Below, in pieces: positions 45,420-57,471 of a DNA stretch of 64,000 nucleotides. Location: the NCBI GenBank assembly GCA_037127255.1, contig JBANSL010000004.1:56088318-56152317 (forward strand). The letters run 5' to 3'. The notes under the pieces are model-generated. The model saw only the letters and a program-made list of their open reading frames with translations, made no database searches and had not been told where the DNA came from. The stretch is from Persicaria tinctoria (Eukaryota; Streptophyta; Magnoliopsida; Caryophyllales; Polygonaceae). The number at the start of each line of letters is the position of its first letter. Position 1 is the stretch's first letter. Made by a program: the position numbers and the translations under genes.

Positions 45420-47700
45420 GATCCCCATGGTCATCCCAATCCGCCACCCAACGGCGGCGCTGCCACTGCCACCCCATTTCATTCCTCTCAATCTGTCTCC
45501 AACATCAAACACCATATCCCTCCCACTCTTGATCTCCATAAAATTCAATATCATACATGGACTGAACTCTTCCAAGTTACTGCCACCGCTCATGATGTGT
45601 TGCATCACATCGATGGCTCCGATCGTCCAGAAGGCATGACGCTCGCTGGCAACAATTACACTCGATCGTCCTCTCCTGGATCTATGCAATGATCTCCGAG
45701 GAGGTGCTGCTGACGGTCATCAAGCCGGGCTCCTCTGCTAGGGAAGTCTGTCAACGTATCAAAGGCCTCTTTCACAACAATAAATCGGCACGGGCGACCG
45801 ATCTGGAGAGCCGCTTCATAAATGCCCCCCTCAAAAATTTCCCCAACACAGCCACCTATTGACAGGCGCTGAAAACGATCGCCGATCAACTCTGAGACGT
45901 TGATCACAAGGTGAGTGATGAACGATTTTTAGTCGTGTAAACCGTATCAAAACTCGAACCTACAAACGAGTATAGCAAGTAAGTAAGAGGTCGATCCCAC
46001 AGAGAATCAAGTATCCCTAAGTTATGTGTATTTACCAATTAGTGTAAGGGGGCTTTCATGATTGAATTGAAATAGAAAGAAAACAAAATAAGCTATAAAC
46101 AGATTAATACAAAACAATTTAGAGAGGATCGCTCTACCTACAACTATCCACTTTATTTGGTTGAATTGATATTGTAACTTCTTCTCGTCCTTTTAGGTTT
46201 CTTATGAATGACTTTGTCCCGACCTAATATAGTTACTAGTCCAACCACTCCTAACAACCCTTATCAATTGAACAATCCCCAGAAAAGGATTTAACCCAAT
46301 CGATAGATTTAACTTCAGAGATTAACCAAGGTATTTGCAGTCCCTAAAGATGGATTTAACAACACATCCAACTTCCTACGCATCCAATTAAATCAACCAG
46401 CCCTAAAGGGATAAGTTTGCTACTTGGGTTAAGGTTCACAACCAGAAATCTATAAAACTCTAGCAATTGAATTGATTCTAACTAGTTGCGCGGGCTAGAA
46501 AGAATAAACAATCAAACATTCAAGCACAATGAAGTTGAAACATTCGATATAGGAAATAAAGAACAAGATTCAGAAACTCACAACTCAATCCAAACAAAGC
46601 TTCAAATCGTAGATAGAACGAAGAGAGTTTAGTCGCTCATGACGAACATCGCTCTAATCTCTAATTGTCTGATAAGAAGGTGAATATCATAGAAGTAATA
46701 GAAAGTAGGGAAAAATCGGTCTTAATACTCCAAAGTGGGCCAAAAACCCTAGAATAGATAGATAGACCCACAAAGATAGAATTGAGCCGCTTGCGCAGAT
46801 CCGGATCTAAAGAAAGGGCGGGCGCCCCTTATGTAGTGTCGACACCTTCGACGGACTGAACTTGTAATGACCTTTCTGGAGTCATCGTTTGCCCAATTAA
46901 CACATATGAATATGCGTGGAAAGCTCTTTTCAAGGACCACAACTCTCATGACGAACTTAGAAGCGGAATCCAACTTCTCATATCCTTAAAGAGACGATTT
47001 CTCCATGTGCTCCATTTCCGCTCATGTGCTTGTGCTACTTAGCTTCCCGAATCGTCTTCTAATCCTTCCTTAAATTGTTCCTTGTTCATTGGACATTCTC
47101 TTCGGTATCTCCCAAGCTTCTAACCATGTCGGGACTAAGAAATTGCATATATCCAATAAAATAGCGTAGTTTTCGAACTTTACCACTAAAAGAGCATAAT
47201 ATGCAATTAACTCCAAAACATAACCAAACACCTATGAAACGCAACTGAAACTACTATATAATGCCTATCAAAATATTCCTTATCAGTGAGCGAAGAACGT
47301 CTTTCTCTTCAACTAATCAATGGCATGTCTTCCAATTACGATGTCGTCGGCAATCTCATCAGTTAACAAACCTCTCTCCCTGACTTCATCACCGCATGTA
47401 GCATGCTCTCCTGCGAAGAAGCACACAAGGGCCGCAACTCTGACCCTCAACAGGCGCTTATCACTCCGGCGATCTCTCGCCCACACAGCCGTCATAATCT
47501 TCGCGGCTCTGGCAACCGCGGCCACTAGCATCACGAACAACGCCCTTGGAACCCTCCGCCCTACCCCGGCTACTACTTCCTGCCACTGCAACAGTGGCCC
47601 CAACCCCCGTGTCCCTACCCAACAGCTCTGGCGCCTCCCCAGTACCACCCTCCACAGCACCTCCAAGCGTATTACACTCAGCCCTAGTTCGCCCCGTCAC
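45420..47700 (+). pseudogene. Copia-1 gag, split by a solo LTR
   Basis: The first part (to 45915) contains LDLHKIQYHTWTELFQV and HDVLHHIDG, the plant Copia gag start. It resumes at 47286 with VSEERLSLQLINGM and continues in shifted frames into a Pro-rich region. The solo LTR (45916-47285) lies between GTGAG repeats. Frameshifts and stops elsewhere. Confidence 0.8.
45916..47285 (-). mobile_element. Solo LTR (1.37 kb Gypsy family), copy 2
   Basis: TGATGAACG...CCTTATCA, flanked by the perfect duplication GTGAG (45911-45915, 47286-47290), inside Copia-1 gag. Inverted relative to the copies at 34462 and 50562: the plus strand carries GAGTATAGCAAGTAAGTAAG, and near 46900 ACATATGAATATGCGTGG plus AAAGCTCTTTTCAAGG. 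No internal region remains. Confidence 0.92.
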
Positions 47701-47729
47701 CATCCGACATCGGCGCTGCCTTCAACACC

Positions 47730-48140
47730 ATGTCCCTCCGACCTCTGGATTACAATTGGAACATGGATAGCGGGGCGACATCCCCCATCACAAATGATCA
47801 AGGTAACCTCTCTGCCTATTCTAATTCGTCCACTTTACATTGGATTTTTGTTGGCAATGGGACATCAATCCCTGTTATTGGTTCGGGAAATGCTAACCTC
47901 ACAAAAACCCCACCACTCCGCCTAAACAATGTTCTCTACGAACCCAAAATTGTCAAGAACCTTTTCTCCGTGCGAAAATTTGTTACTGATAATAATGTGG
48001 CTGCCCAATTTGACCCCTTTGGCTTTTATTTGAAGGATCTCAGTACCAGAGACCCAACTCTGAGGTGCAATACTGCGAGTAAGCTCTACCCCGTCACCAC
48101 CAACTCCACCTCGGCATGCTTCCTTAGGTCATCCGTGTGA
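47730..48140 (+). pseudogene. Copia-1 protease
   Basis: NWNMDSGATSPITNDQGNL carries the D-S-G-A catalytic motif of Copia proteases. PLRLNNVLYEPKIVKNLFSV follows, and then the pre-integrase segment. The stop after CFLRSSV marks a frameshift before the GAG-pre-integrase part. Confidence 0.85.
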
Positions 48141-49010
48141 TCTTGTTCTTCAAGCCCTTTTTCGTCATAGTTGTATTGGTTTCAATAAGGCCGATTCCAA
48201 GGTCGTGGGTTCGTCTTGTCACGTTGCCAAAAACAAACTTCTCTCATTTTCCCTTTCACATTCACAAACTTTTGATTGCTTTGATATTGTTCATTGTGAT
48301 TTATGGACATCACTGGTATTAAGTGTTAGTGTTTTTCTCTTTTATTTGGTGCTTTTGGATGATTATACTAACTTTGTTTGGGGTTTTCCCCTTAAACACA
48401 AGTCCGAGACTTTCACCAAAATCACCTAATTCCACACTTTCGTCAAAAAAAAAATTCAATGGGTTATCAAAAACTACCAATGTGACATGGGCGAGGAATT
48501 TGACAATAAATCTTTTCATCAATTTTGCCTCCAGCAAGGCACCACCATTCGATTCTCGTGCCTCCAAACCTCTCCATAAAACGGCAAGGCCGAGTGTATT
48601 CTCGGTACCCTCAATGACAAAGTTCAGAGTCTCCTTATCCACGCCAATCTCCCTAGCCAATTCTGGGTCAAGGCACTCCACATGGCCACTTACCTTCATA
48701 ACACCCTCCCATCCACCGCTCTCTCGGCTCCATCTCCCACATTTGACCTCTACAATTGCCACCTGAGCTATGACTATTTTCGAGTCGTTGGTTGCCTATG
48801 CTTTTTGAACATGAGTGTCTCACCATGCGACACAAGCTTGCACCTCGCTCCACTCATTGTGTGTTCCTCGGTCTCTCAGCAAACCATAGGGGCTACCGGT
48901 GTCTTTGCTTAGACACCAATAAAGTTGTGATCTTCCGTGATGTGACCTTTGATGATGAGACTTTCCCTTACCCTCACAACCCACCTCTTCTACCCACACC
49001 CGAGCCCCAA
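48120..49010 (+). pseudogene. Copia-1 integrase
   Basis: Pieces in all three frames: LGHPCDLVLQAL, FDCFDIVHCDLWTS with the first core Asp, KFRVSLSTP-region shifts, a segment corresponding to NGKAE, YFRVVGCLCFLNMS, and VIFRDVTFDDETFPYPHNP. The frame changes at least four times, so no functional enzyme. Confidence 0.8.
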
Positions 49011-49176
49011 GCCAACCCCTCACCGCTCCTTCTCTGTCACCTCTTCAACCAACCACAATCCCCAATACCTTCCCAGCCCACGGTTGCCCCACCACCGCTG
49101 CCACCAAACCCTCCACATCCCACCCATCCTATGATGACTTGCCGCCAAGCCGGCATCACCAAACCAAACCCACGGT

Positions 49177-50145
49177 ATGCTTTCTCGGCCACCGCCACCC
49201 TTACCCGCATCTCATACCCACGCCATGCATGACTTGAATTGGCAACATGCCATGAATGACGAGTATAGTGCACTTATTAGAAATGGCACTTGGGACATTG
49301 TTCCGAGGCCCCGAGATTCTAAAATTGTTTGTTGCATGTGGTTGTTTAAGCATAAGTACATGTCTGATGGGTCCCTAGAACGCTACAAGGCTAGACTGGT
49401 GGTCAACGATAAATCGCAGCAAGCAAGCATCGACTGCGACGAGACTTTTAACCCAGTGGTGAAACCAGCCATCCGCACCATCCTTAGCATCGCCCTCTCC
49501 AACAATTAGCATGTTCACCAACTAGATGTCAAAAATGCATTCCTTCATGGCCATCTCCAAGAGACCGTTGACAAGCACCAACCTCTTGGCTTTAAGGAAC
49601 CCGACCGGCCCTACCATGTGTGTCTCCTCCGCAAATCCTTATATGGACTCAAACAACCCCCGAGAGCGTGGTATACTCGATTTGCCACGTTCTTAGAGCA
49701 TATCGGCTTCACTAGTAGCAAATTTGATAGCTCCCTGTTTATATACCGGTCTGATGACAATACATCCTACCTTCTTCTATTTGTTAATGACATCGTCTTC
49801 ATGGCCTCTACCACTGATTTTCTGCGCCGCCTCACCACTCTCCTCCGCACTGAATTTGCTATGATCGAACTTGGCTCCCTTAGCTATTTCTTGGGCATCT
49901 CTATCACCGGGATAGCCTCTGGCATGTTCCTAAACCAAACCAAATGCGTCAAGGAGATCCTATCCAAATCCAAAATGGCCTCTTGCAAGATGACATCCAC
50001 CCCTATCGACACAAAGGCCAAACTCAGTGCTTCAGCGAGTCGTCGTGTGGCGATCCTACTTACTACCACAACCTAGCTGGTGCTCTCCAATATCTCACTT
50101 TCACTCGACCGAACATTGCATATGTCGTTCAATAGTTGTTCTTGT
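49177..50145 (+). pseudogene. Copia-1 reverse transcriptase
   Basis: WQHAMNDEYSALIRNGTWDI, then ERYKARLVVNDKSQQ and DETFNPVVKPAIRTI, stop at 49507. It resumes HQLDVKNAFLHGHLQETV and RKSLYGLKQPPRAWYTRF. The catalytic box is FVNDIVF where Copia elements have Y-V-D-D, so one metal-binding Asp is Asn. It continues to YLTFTRPNIAYVVQ and a stop. Confidence 0.9.
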
Positions 50146-50149
50146 TTAT

Positions 50150-50558
50150 GCATAATCCCCATGAGCAACACTTTGGCTCTCTAAAGCGCATTTTGAGGTA
50201 TGTGCAGGGCACCCTTGACATGGGCCTTCACCTCGCCAGATCCGCTCCCACCAGCCTCACCGCCTACTATGACGCCGACTAGGCCCACTATCTAGATACG
50301 AGGCGATCCACCTCCGGTTTCTACATCTACCTCAGGGATAATTCGGTCTCATGGTCATCCAAACATCAAGCTACGATCTCCCGATCTAGTGCTGAAGCTG
50401 AGTATAGGGGTGTTGCAAACACTATCGCTGAGACATGCTGGCTTCGAAACCTTCTTATCGAGCTGCGGGTTCCTCTTGCCAAAGCTACCCTTGTCTACTG
50501 TGACAATGTCTATGCCATTTATCTCTCCTAAAATCTCGTCCAACATCAGCGGACAAAA
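50150..50558 (+). pseudogene. Copia-1 RNase H, truncated
   Basis: LKRILRYVQGTLDMGLHL, DADWAHYLDTRRSTSGFYIY, SRSSAEAEYRGVANTIAET and YCDNVYAIYLS. The sequence ends abruptly at HQRTKTL where the second Gypsy LTR begins. The last part of the domain and the 3' untranslated region are missing. Confidence 0.88.
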
Positions 50559-50561
50559 ACA

Positions 50562-51860
50562 TTATAGGTAGGTCTTAGGTGCATTAAGTACTCATATTGC
50601 ATGTTTAATAAGCTTATTCATATTCTTGATCATTTGGTATTCAAAGGTTGGAATCTATGGTTTTTAGTGTTTATTTGTAGATCTTATGATCCGGGCTCGA
50701 AAGATGGAGAAAACATGGAGCAAATGGACAAAGAAACAAGAGCGGAAATGGAGAAATCCTATCTTTGAGGTTCTGAGAATTTGAAATTGGCTTCTGAGGC
50801 CTTCATGAGAATTGTAGTGCTTGAAAAGAGCTTTCCAACGCATATTCATATGCGTCAATCGGAAGAAGGATGACTCCAGAAAGTGTGTTACAAGTTCAGT
50901 CTGTCGATGTTGTTAAGCTGTACGTACGGATGGCGCCCGCCATCAAAACCACAGCGCCCACCGTCCTCTCATATCCGGATTTACGATACGCGGCCCGAGT
51001 TTATTTTTATGGGAACTTTATCTATCTTTTCCTTGGGTTTTCAAGGGCCGGTTTTGAGCCTTTAAAGACTATTCTTTTTAGTATTCATTCATTAGACAAC
51101 TATGGAGAGAAGAATGAGGGTTTTCTACTTTGTTATGACTCACTAAATCTCTTTAGTTTTGCCTATAATTCAGAGACATGGTTGGTTGATTTGTGAGACT
51201 TGAATTCTATGTTATTCCAATGTTTAATTCATTACCTTTGCGCTGATTTTATGTTGTTGATTCTATTTTGATTAGCTACCTTGATAGAATTGCATCGTGC
51301 CAGGGTTTCAATTGTTTTGCGAGAGTAATTGTGCCTTTTGTAGAAACCACAAGCAAGTGATTATGCGAGGAAGATCTTGAGTGTGGAAGGTAATGATAGT
51401 TTGGGCGACCATTCTCCCTAGAACTTTGGAAATTTGTGCTATTTGTATGTTAAATTCTGCAGGGTTAGGGTTTTGCCTATAGATGTAAGAGATTGTCATC
51501 TCCGCGAGGAGTGTCAATCCATATGAGTCAAAGTCGGATTAATCCAAATAATTAGAATAACTAGAAAGAGAACCAATGATCAATAAACCAACCATTGTTG
51601 AGAATTTGTAGGTGAAACCACTTCATCCCTATTGTTATCAATCAATCACCATTCCCACTTTTATTTTATTTATTTGTTTCAATCATCTCAATTTCCTTCA
51701 ATTTCACTACTTTTGTTAGCAATTTGAGTAGACAAGAAAATGTATTCTCTCTGTGGATCCGACCCCTTACTTATCCGCTATACTAGTTTACTAGTTAGTT
51801 TATTAGTTTGGGAATCATTATCTTTGGCGAGGTAAAACAAACGACATTTCATCCCACCAA
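50562..51860 (+). mobile_element. LTR (1.37 kb Gypsy family), copy 3, replacing the Copia-1 3' end
   Basis: Homologous to 34462-35830 in the same orientation (AGGTCTTA...GCATTAA, CATATTGCATGTTTAATAAG, ATCCGCTATACTAGTTTACT, end CATCCCACCA) but lacking about the first 25 bp. The left flank is Copia-1 RNase H and the right flank is Copia-1 LTR from its 92nd base on, so no duplication exists and Copia sequence between the two points is lost. Confidence 0.8.
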
Positions 51861-51895
51861 GGAGATAGAATAAGATCTCTTCAAGGACTCAATTA
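51861..51895 (+). repeat. Copia-1 3' LTR, left remnant
   Basis: GGAGATAGAATAAGATCTCT onward matches 45311-45345 of the 5' LTR with a few changes. It is interrupted by Copia-2 at AATTA; the LTR resumes at 58218-58243. Confidence 0.9.
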
Positions 51896-52033
51896 TGTAG
51901 AATGATAGAATTGATGTAAAGTCCTCCTTAGGGTTTCCATTCATTGATATAACATATATATAGGTTACAAAGGTATTGGGCCTTAATGGGCTTTTAGCCC
52001 ACTATACAATATTAAGACCTATGTAATCTATCA
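51896..52033 (-). repeat. 3' LTR of Copia-2
   Basis: 138 bp, TGTAGAATG...AATCTATCA on the plus strand, adjacent to the polypurine tract at 52034-52045 (minus strand GCGGGGGTTT). The TATA-like TATATATATG lies on the minus strand. Confidence 0.93.
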
Positions 52034-52633
52034 AACCCCCGCAGTCGAAACTGGAGGGGGTCGTATAGTGAGACTGGAGCGAAAATCAATGAACAACTGT
52101 CTAGGTAAACCCTTGGTGAAAATATCAGCGTACTGATATGAGGACAGGACATGGAGAACGCGAACATGTCCTATGGCAACCTTGTCCCTGACGAAGTAGA
52201 GATCAAGCTCAATGTGCTTCGTGCGTTGATGTTGGACCGGGTTGCTAGCCAGATAGACTGCCGAAATGTTATCAGTGTAGACCAGAGTGGCCTTCATAAG
52301 AGAGCAACGGAGCTCAAGCAGGAGATTGCGGAGCCAAGAGCACTCAGAGACAACGTTGGCAACGCCCCTGTATTCGGCTTCAGCGCTGGAGCGAGACACG
52401 ACGGATTGACGCTTGGCCGACCACGACACAAGGGTGTCATTGAGGAAGACATAGTAACCAGACGTGGAGCGACGCCTGTCAGGACAACCACCCCAATCCG
52501 CATCAGTGTATGCAACAAGGTCAAGCTTAGAGGAAGGAGTGATCGTGGTGCCGAGCTCGAGTGTGCCGCTGATGTACCGAATGATCCGCTTTAAGGCATG
52601 AAAGTGGGGTTCCCTGGGTGCATGCATAAACAA
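52031..52633 (-). pseudogene. Copia-2 RNase H
   Basis: FHALKRIIRYISGTLELG, DADWGGCPDRRRSTSGYYVF, SRSSAEAEYRGVANVVSE, VYTDNISAVYLASNPVQHQR and RTKHIELDLYFVRDKVAIG, all key acidic residues present. It is separated from RT by one stop (TAG for the usual Gln in the A-V-Q-Q-x-C-L-F-M-H stretch, about 52640) and is in the same frame, so this is one long pol frame with a nonsense change. It ends a few codons into the LTR/PPT region. Confidence 0.9.
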
Positions 52634-52642
52634 GCAGATCTG

Positions 52643-53719
52643 CTAAACGGCGTAACTGATATCAGGTCTGGTGAAGGTGAGATACTGAAGAGCACCAGCA
52701 AGGCTCCTGTATAATGTCGGATCATCAACCAAAGGACCAGAGTGAGCGCTGAGCTTGTTGGATGTATCGACAGGGGTGGCGACCGGATTGCAGTTACTCA
52801 TGTTAGCCCGAGCAACAATTTCAGCAGCATACTTACTCTGTGAGAGGAAAAGCCTAGACGCATGCCGCTGAACAGCGACCCCCAAGAAGTAAGACAACTG
52901 GCCCAAATCTGACATAGCGAATTCAGCACTTAGCCGTGAAATAATCGACGTCCGAAGAGCATCAGAAGAGGCGGTGAGAATGATGTCGTCAATATAGAGT
53001 AGCAGAAATGCCATGTCGGAGCCTCTGCGATAGATGAACAGGGACGAATCCGAGCGGCTGCCAATGAAACCCAAGCGGAGCAAATGAGAAGCAAAGCGCT
53101 GGAACCAAGCTCGTGGAGCCTGTTTCAGACCATACAGAGAGCGCTTCAGGAGACAGACGTGCTTAGGACGACCGGCATCAGTAAATCTCGGCGGCTGAAA
53201 CATGTAGACGGTCTCATTCAGGTGACCATGCAGAAAAGCGTTCTTGACATCCAGCTGATGAATGGCCCATTTGCGCGACAGAGCTAAACTCAATACCACC
53301 CGGATAGTGGCAGGCTTGACCACGGGGCTGAAGGTCTCATCACAATCAATACCTACCTGCTGGGATCGACCGTTGACGATAAGACGTGCTTTATAGCGCT
53401 CCAACGTCCCATCAGAGCGGAACTTGTGACGGAAGAGCCACATACAGCGAACGACGTTCGCCGCTGGAGGGCACGGGACAAGAACCCAAGTACCATTCTT
53501 TGTAAGGACCCTGTATTCGTCGAGCATAGCCGCCTGCCAATTCGGGTCGAGGAGGGCTGTTTTGTGGGAGGTGGGGATGGGGGAGAGGGAGGTCTGGGAG
53601 CCGGGAAGGACGGGGGCGGCGGGCGCTGCCAGGGAGGGTACGAAGCGGCGGGTGCAACAAAGTGGGTTGCGGTGGGCGCCGCAGGGTGTGCGGCGGGCGC
53701 CGCCAAGGAGGGTAAACAT
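52643..53719 (-). pseudogene. Copia-2 reverse transcriptase
   Basis: 358 open residues: WQAAMLDEYRVLTKNGTWVL, ERYKARLIVNGRSQQVGID, DETFSPVVKPATIRVVLSL, HQLDVKNAFLHGHLNETVYM, RSLYGLKQAPRAWFQRF and the intact catalytic box LLYIDDIIL. Domain open throughout; an upstream Ala/Pro-rich linker precedes it. The polymerase part looks intact, but there is no uninterrupted pol frame and no gag. Confidence 0.92.
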
Positions 53720-53790
53720 GCGGCGGGTGCCGCATTTGGGGTTGCGGCGGGCGCCGCAAGGACTGCGGCGGGCGCCGCACGTAGGGGAGA
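53590..53790 (-). repeat. GC-rich minisatellite encoding the Copia-2 linker
   Basis: About eight degenerate copies of a GCGGCGGGCGCCGC-centred word spaced by about 18-36 bp. On the minus strand they encode an Ala/Pro/Gly/Arg linker between integrase and RT. Much higher GC than the rest of the element. Confidence 0.75.
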
Positions 53791-53962
53791 CGAGGGTGTT
53801 TGGCGATGTGATGGACGGTGGATAGCGGGGTGATGGGCGGTGGTCATGGAGACGATCTGACGGGGTCGGAAGACTCCGGAGACGCTGCGGGTGTGTGGTC
53901 TTGTGGTGGGGGGGTGGCGAGGGAGGTGGGGGAGGGGGAGACGCAGGAGCACCAGGAGAGCT

Positions 53963-54925
53963 CTAGGGAAGAATGAAGTGAGGGAATGGTGAATCAGACT
54001 CTGTCGACGACACAGGGGGTGTGGGAGATGCGAAGGGAAATCGCGACTCATCAAAGGTGACATGACGTGAGAGAATGATCTTGTGGGTCTTGATATCGAG
54101 GCAAATGTAACCGCGATGATCAGACGGATAGCCTAGGAAGACACATGGAGTGGAGCGCGGGTGAAGCTTGTGCGGGGCTGTGGATGACTGGTTTGGGAAA
54201 CACAAGCACCCGAAGGTGCGAAGGTGATCATAGCTAGGCTCGGCGTAATAAAGTGTCTGAGATGGCGAGCGATTGTGTAGGGTAGTGGAAGGGAGAATGT
54301 TTAGGAGATAACATGTGGTGGATAAGGCGTGAGGCCAATAGGGAAGGGAAATAGATGCGTGGAAGAGGAGAGAGCGCATCATGTTGGTAATGGTTCTGAT
54401 GATTCTTTCTGCCTTGCCATTCTGCTGAGAAGTATAGGGGCAAGACAAGCGATATGAGATCCCATTTGCGGCAAAGAAGGAGTGAAAGTCTTTGTTGTCA
54501 AATTCACGACCATTGTCACATTGGAAACATTTGATGGACATGTGGAATTGTGTTTTGATGTAGGTATGGAATCTGGCAAAAATAGGAAACACTTGGGACT
54601 TGAAATGCAACGGGAAGACCCATAAGTAATGAGTGTAATCATCCAGAAACAAGAGGTAGTACTTGTGACCCTCATTGCTAGGCACGGGAGAGGTCCAAAT
54701 GTCGCTGTGAATGATATCAAAGGGAGCAAGGGTAGAGGTCAAAGATCGTTGGAACGGCAGTCTGGCATGTTTGCCTAGTTGGCAGGAAGAGCATAAACCA
54801 GAACGTGGGTCTTTAGTACAGGTGACAAGGTTCTGGGAACGGAGGACATCTAGAACGGCAGCGCTGGGATGGCCCAAGCGTGCATGCCCAGGCTGGACGA
54901 TGATGCCGAGAGGGCGACCGGACAC
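53963..54925 (-). pseudogene. Copia-2 integrase
   Basis: 320 open residues. GHARLGHPSAAVLDVL and CSSCQLGKHARLPF give the H...C-x-x-C zinc-binding part. FDIIHSDIWTSPVPS supplies the first Asp, FQCDNGREFDNKDFHSFF the second, and SQQNGKAERIIRTI the Glu. The C-terminal part contains HVTFDESRFPF. It ends at a TAG (53963-53965), in frame with the RT further on. Confidence 0.93.
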
Positions 54926-55287
54926 GACTGACTGGACGCAGGAGGTGGTGTGACAGGGTAGAGCTCCCCGGTGCTGTTACATCTCATGCGAGTAACCCCC
55001 GTAGTAAGATCGTTCACAGAGAAACCATAGGGATCAAACGTAAGGGAAACGTTGTTGTCAGTAGTGAACTGACGGACAGAGATAAGGTTTTTGACAATCT
55101 TTGGGGCAATAAGGACATTGTTGAGGTGTAGTGGGTGGGTTGGGGTCTGTAATTTGACGTGGCCAATTCCCGAAGTAGCAAGACGACCACCATTTCCGGC
55201 GATAATAGAGTGGGCAGGGCCCTTAAAGAAAATAGATGAGAGGTTACCTGAGGAGTTCGTCATGTGGGAGGTGGCACCAGTGTCCAT
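54850..55287 (-). pseudogene. Copia-2 protease
   Basis: Starts MDTGATSHMTNSSGNL with the D-T-G-A catalytic motif, then LHLNNVLIAPKIVKNLISV and RQFTTDNNVSLTFDPYGFSV. It overlaps the integrase frame by 76 bp in another frame, so a frameshift separates them. Upstream only a short leader remains, with no gag core or zinc knuckle. Confidence 0.88.
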
Positions 55288-55585
55288 GTACCAAGAAGAG
55301 TCTGGAGATGTCGGATGTGTAGAGGAGAAGGCGTGATGCAGCGCTGACGGAACATAGCCTGGGTCAGGCGATGTCAGAGAGGCCTGAGGACCGGCATGTC
55401 GAGGGGTAGGATATCTAGAGTATATCCAGAGAAGGAGTGATGTTGGTGATCGTAGAGAGCCATGGAGACAAGTGATGTGAGCGAGGGAGCGAGAGAGAGA
55501 CAGTGGAAGAGGATGATCGACGACGGTGAGCCGGACAGAGGAGGCGGGAGGATTAATTTAGGGTTCCGTTAGGAAGAAAAGGCTG

Positions 55586-55593
55586 TGATACCA
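55586..55593 (-). other. Primer binding site of Copia-2 (tRNA-Met)
   Basis: The minus strand reads TGGTATCACAGCC directly after the LTR end CTACA. Confidence 0.9.
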
Positions 55594-55600
55594 TGTAGAA
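55594..55600 (-). repeat. 5' LTR of Copia-2, split (resumes 58087-58217)
   Basis: TGTAGAA at 55594-55600 and TGATAGAATTG... at 58087-58217 together make 138 bp, collinear with the other LTR. The Helitron sits between the A and T. Confidence 0.92.
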
Positions 55601-56252
55601 TCTATATAAAATACTAAAACAGAGACCGCTGAAGCGACCTCGCTGTCACGGAATTTTCTGGATTAAACGGGATTATTTTTATCTGTGTGGCATTTTCTGG
55701 ATTAAAGTTGTATTAAATTTCTGGGCCACACCAATTAATAATCCAATATAGTTGGATAAAAAACTTATCTTTTTAGATCAATAATTTATCCTATATAACC
55801 TTATATCTTAATTAGATAAAATTTATGATGAAGATCTTTAATGATTTGATTTTTTTTTAAAAAAAAATATCATGCAGTATAAATCTTAGTGTTTGACTTT
55901 TTTTTTTTAATTTGAGCAATTTTTTTTAGAGTATGTGTTAATTTATGTTATTAAAAAAATCGGGAAGATTTTACACCGAAAATAAATTGGGAAGATTTTT
56001 TTCTTAGAATATTAATATGTTTATTTCGGTTGTCATTTTATGTTTGATCCCTCCCAATCCTATTTACGATTTTCAATTTGAAATCAATTCAAGGTTAACA
56101 AAGGTCATCATTTTCAGTTTAAAACCAATTCAAATTGATGGATGAAAAGTGGAAGAATCGATTTTCCTAATTAAAATTAATAAAGCTCGATTTTAGATAT
56201 CCAATCAATATCAATATCTATCTATATCAATATCAATATATATCTATATCTA

Positions 56253-56400
56253 TCTATATAAAATACGAAAACAGAGGCCGCGCAAAATACTAAAACAGTG
56301 GCCGCTGGCGCGACCTCATGGCCACAGAATTTTCTGGATTAAAGCGGGATTATTTTCGCTTACGTGACATTTTCTGAATTAAAGTGGTATTAAATTTCTA
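56253..56400 (+). repeat. Second copy of the Helitron 5' end
   Basis: TCTATATAAAATACGAAAAC at 56253, preceded by A, then at about 56283 AAAATACTAAAACAGTGGCC. Following sequence (GAATTTTCTGGATTAAA, ATTAAATTTCT, CACCAATTAATAA) parallels 55601-55740. Confidence 0.85.
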
Positions 56401-56994
56401 GCACACACCAATTAATAAACGAATATATTTAGCTAAAATTTTATCTTTTTACATAATCTATTCAATATAACCTTATAGCTTATAATTTAAGGTAATTGAT
56501 GCACTTTTGATTAAAGTGTTAATTTTTCCTTATTTGAATTTTACATGCAAGAAAACAATGATGATTTTGAATTAAATTTTCTCCGATTTTATAGGAATAT
56601 CCAATTTATAAACTTTCAAATTTCACTATATCGAAGAAAACAATGATGATTTTGAATTAAATTGGTATTATATTTTTGGGTCACATCCAATCTAACTAAT
56701 TATAACCTTACAACTTATATTTTAATTAGAGTATAAACGATTTTGTTGAAAACATATCCAATCTAACTAATTAATCAAATATAATAATAACTATATTGTT
56801 CAAAGTATATAATAAAGATAAAACTATTTCATAAGTATGTACGTGTGCACCTGTATTTATATAGCTTTATAAATATATCTTAGTTTTTAGTACGTACTAC
56901 TTCGTTTTGGACATTATTTTGTATTTAATATAATATGATTCCATATTACATGGATATTTCATATTTGTATTTTAAAGCATGGATTGATTCACAT

Positions 56995-57471
56995 ATTCAA
57001 GCAAATTAGCATAGGGGGTGCGGTATTGGATTTGTGGCAAGAGATGGAAATGGGGATACTTGGTTGGTGGGAGCTACGACGGTGCAGCCATCCACGGACG
57101 TTTTGTTGATAGAGGTCGAAGCTATCTTATGGGCGCTTCAGGTATGTCTAGATGCTGAGATGTCCCGTGTTATAATAGAATCCGACTGCGAGGCAGTAAT
57201 CAAGAAGCTGGGGAAGGGATTCATATTAAGGGATCCATGGGGATGATGATGAGTCGAATCCGCAGCTTGGCAAATCAGATGGAGGATGTCAAATGGATGT
57301 TTGTGGGGCGCAATGGAAATAAAGCAACTCATTATATGGCTCAAATTAGACCGTAGAAAGGTTTGTATGTAGTATTGAATCTCAATTTGCTGATGGACTG
57401 TTGGATGTACTCTTGAAGGATTTAGATTAATTGAATGGGAGCTGGTTTTCAAAAAAAAAAAAAAAAAACTA
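56995..57471 (+). pseudogene. RNase H domain fragment with poly(A) tail (5'-truncated LINE)
   Basis: GCGIGFVARDGNGDTWLVGA, then IEVEAILWALQVCLDAEMSR and VIIESDCEAVIKKLG resemble the plant RNase H (RVT_3) domain. The frame then shifts: MEDVKWMFVGRNGNKATHY, then FADGLLDVLLKDLD and a stop (57429). An A-run of about 20 follows shortly after (57451-57470). A C-terminal RNase H, a short 3' end and a poly(A) are what a 5'-truncated L1-type LINE leaves. A captured gene is the alternative. It lies in the Helitron. Confidence 0.7.

Noticed and set aside
47313..47666. 117-codon minus-strand frame
   Set aside because: Antisense shadow of the GC-richer Copia-1 gag region; no domain.
53426..53833. 135-codon plus-strand Gly/Ala frame
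   Set aside because: Antisense of the Copia-2 linker minisatellite; low complexity.
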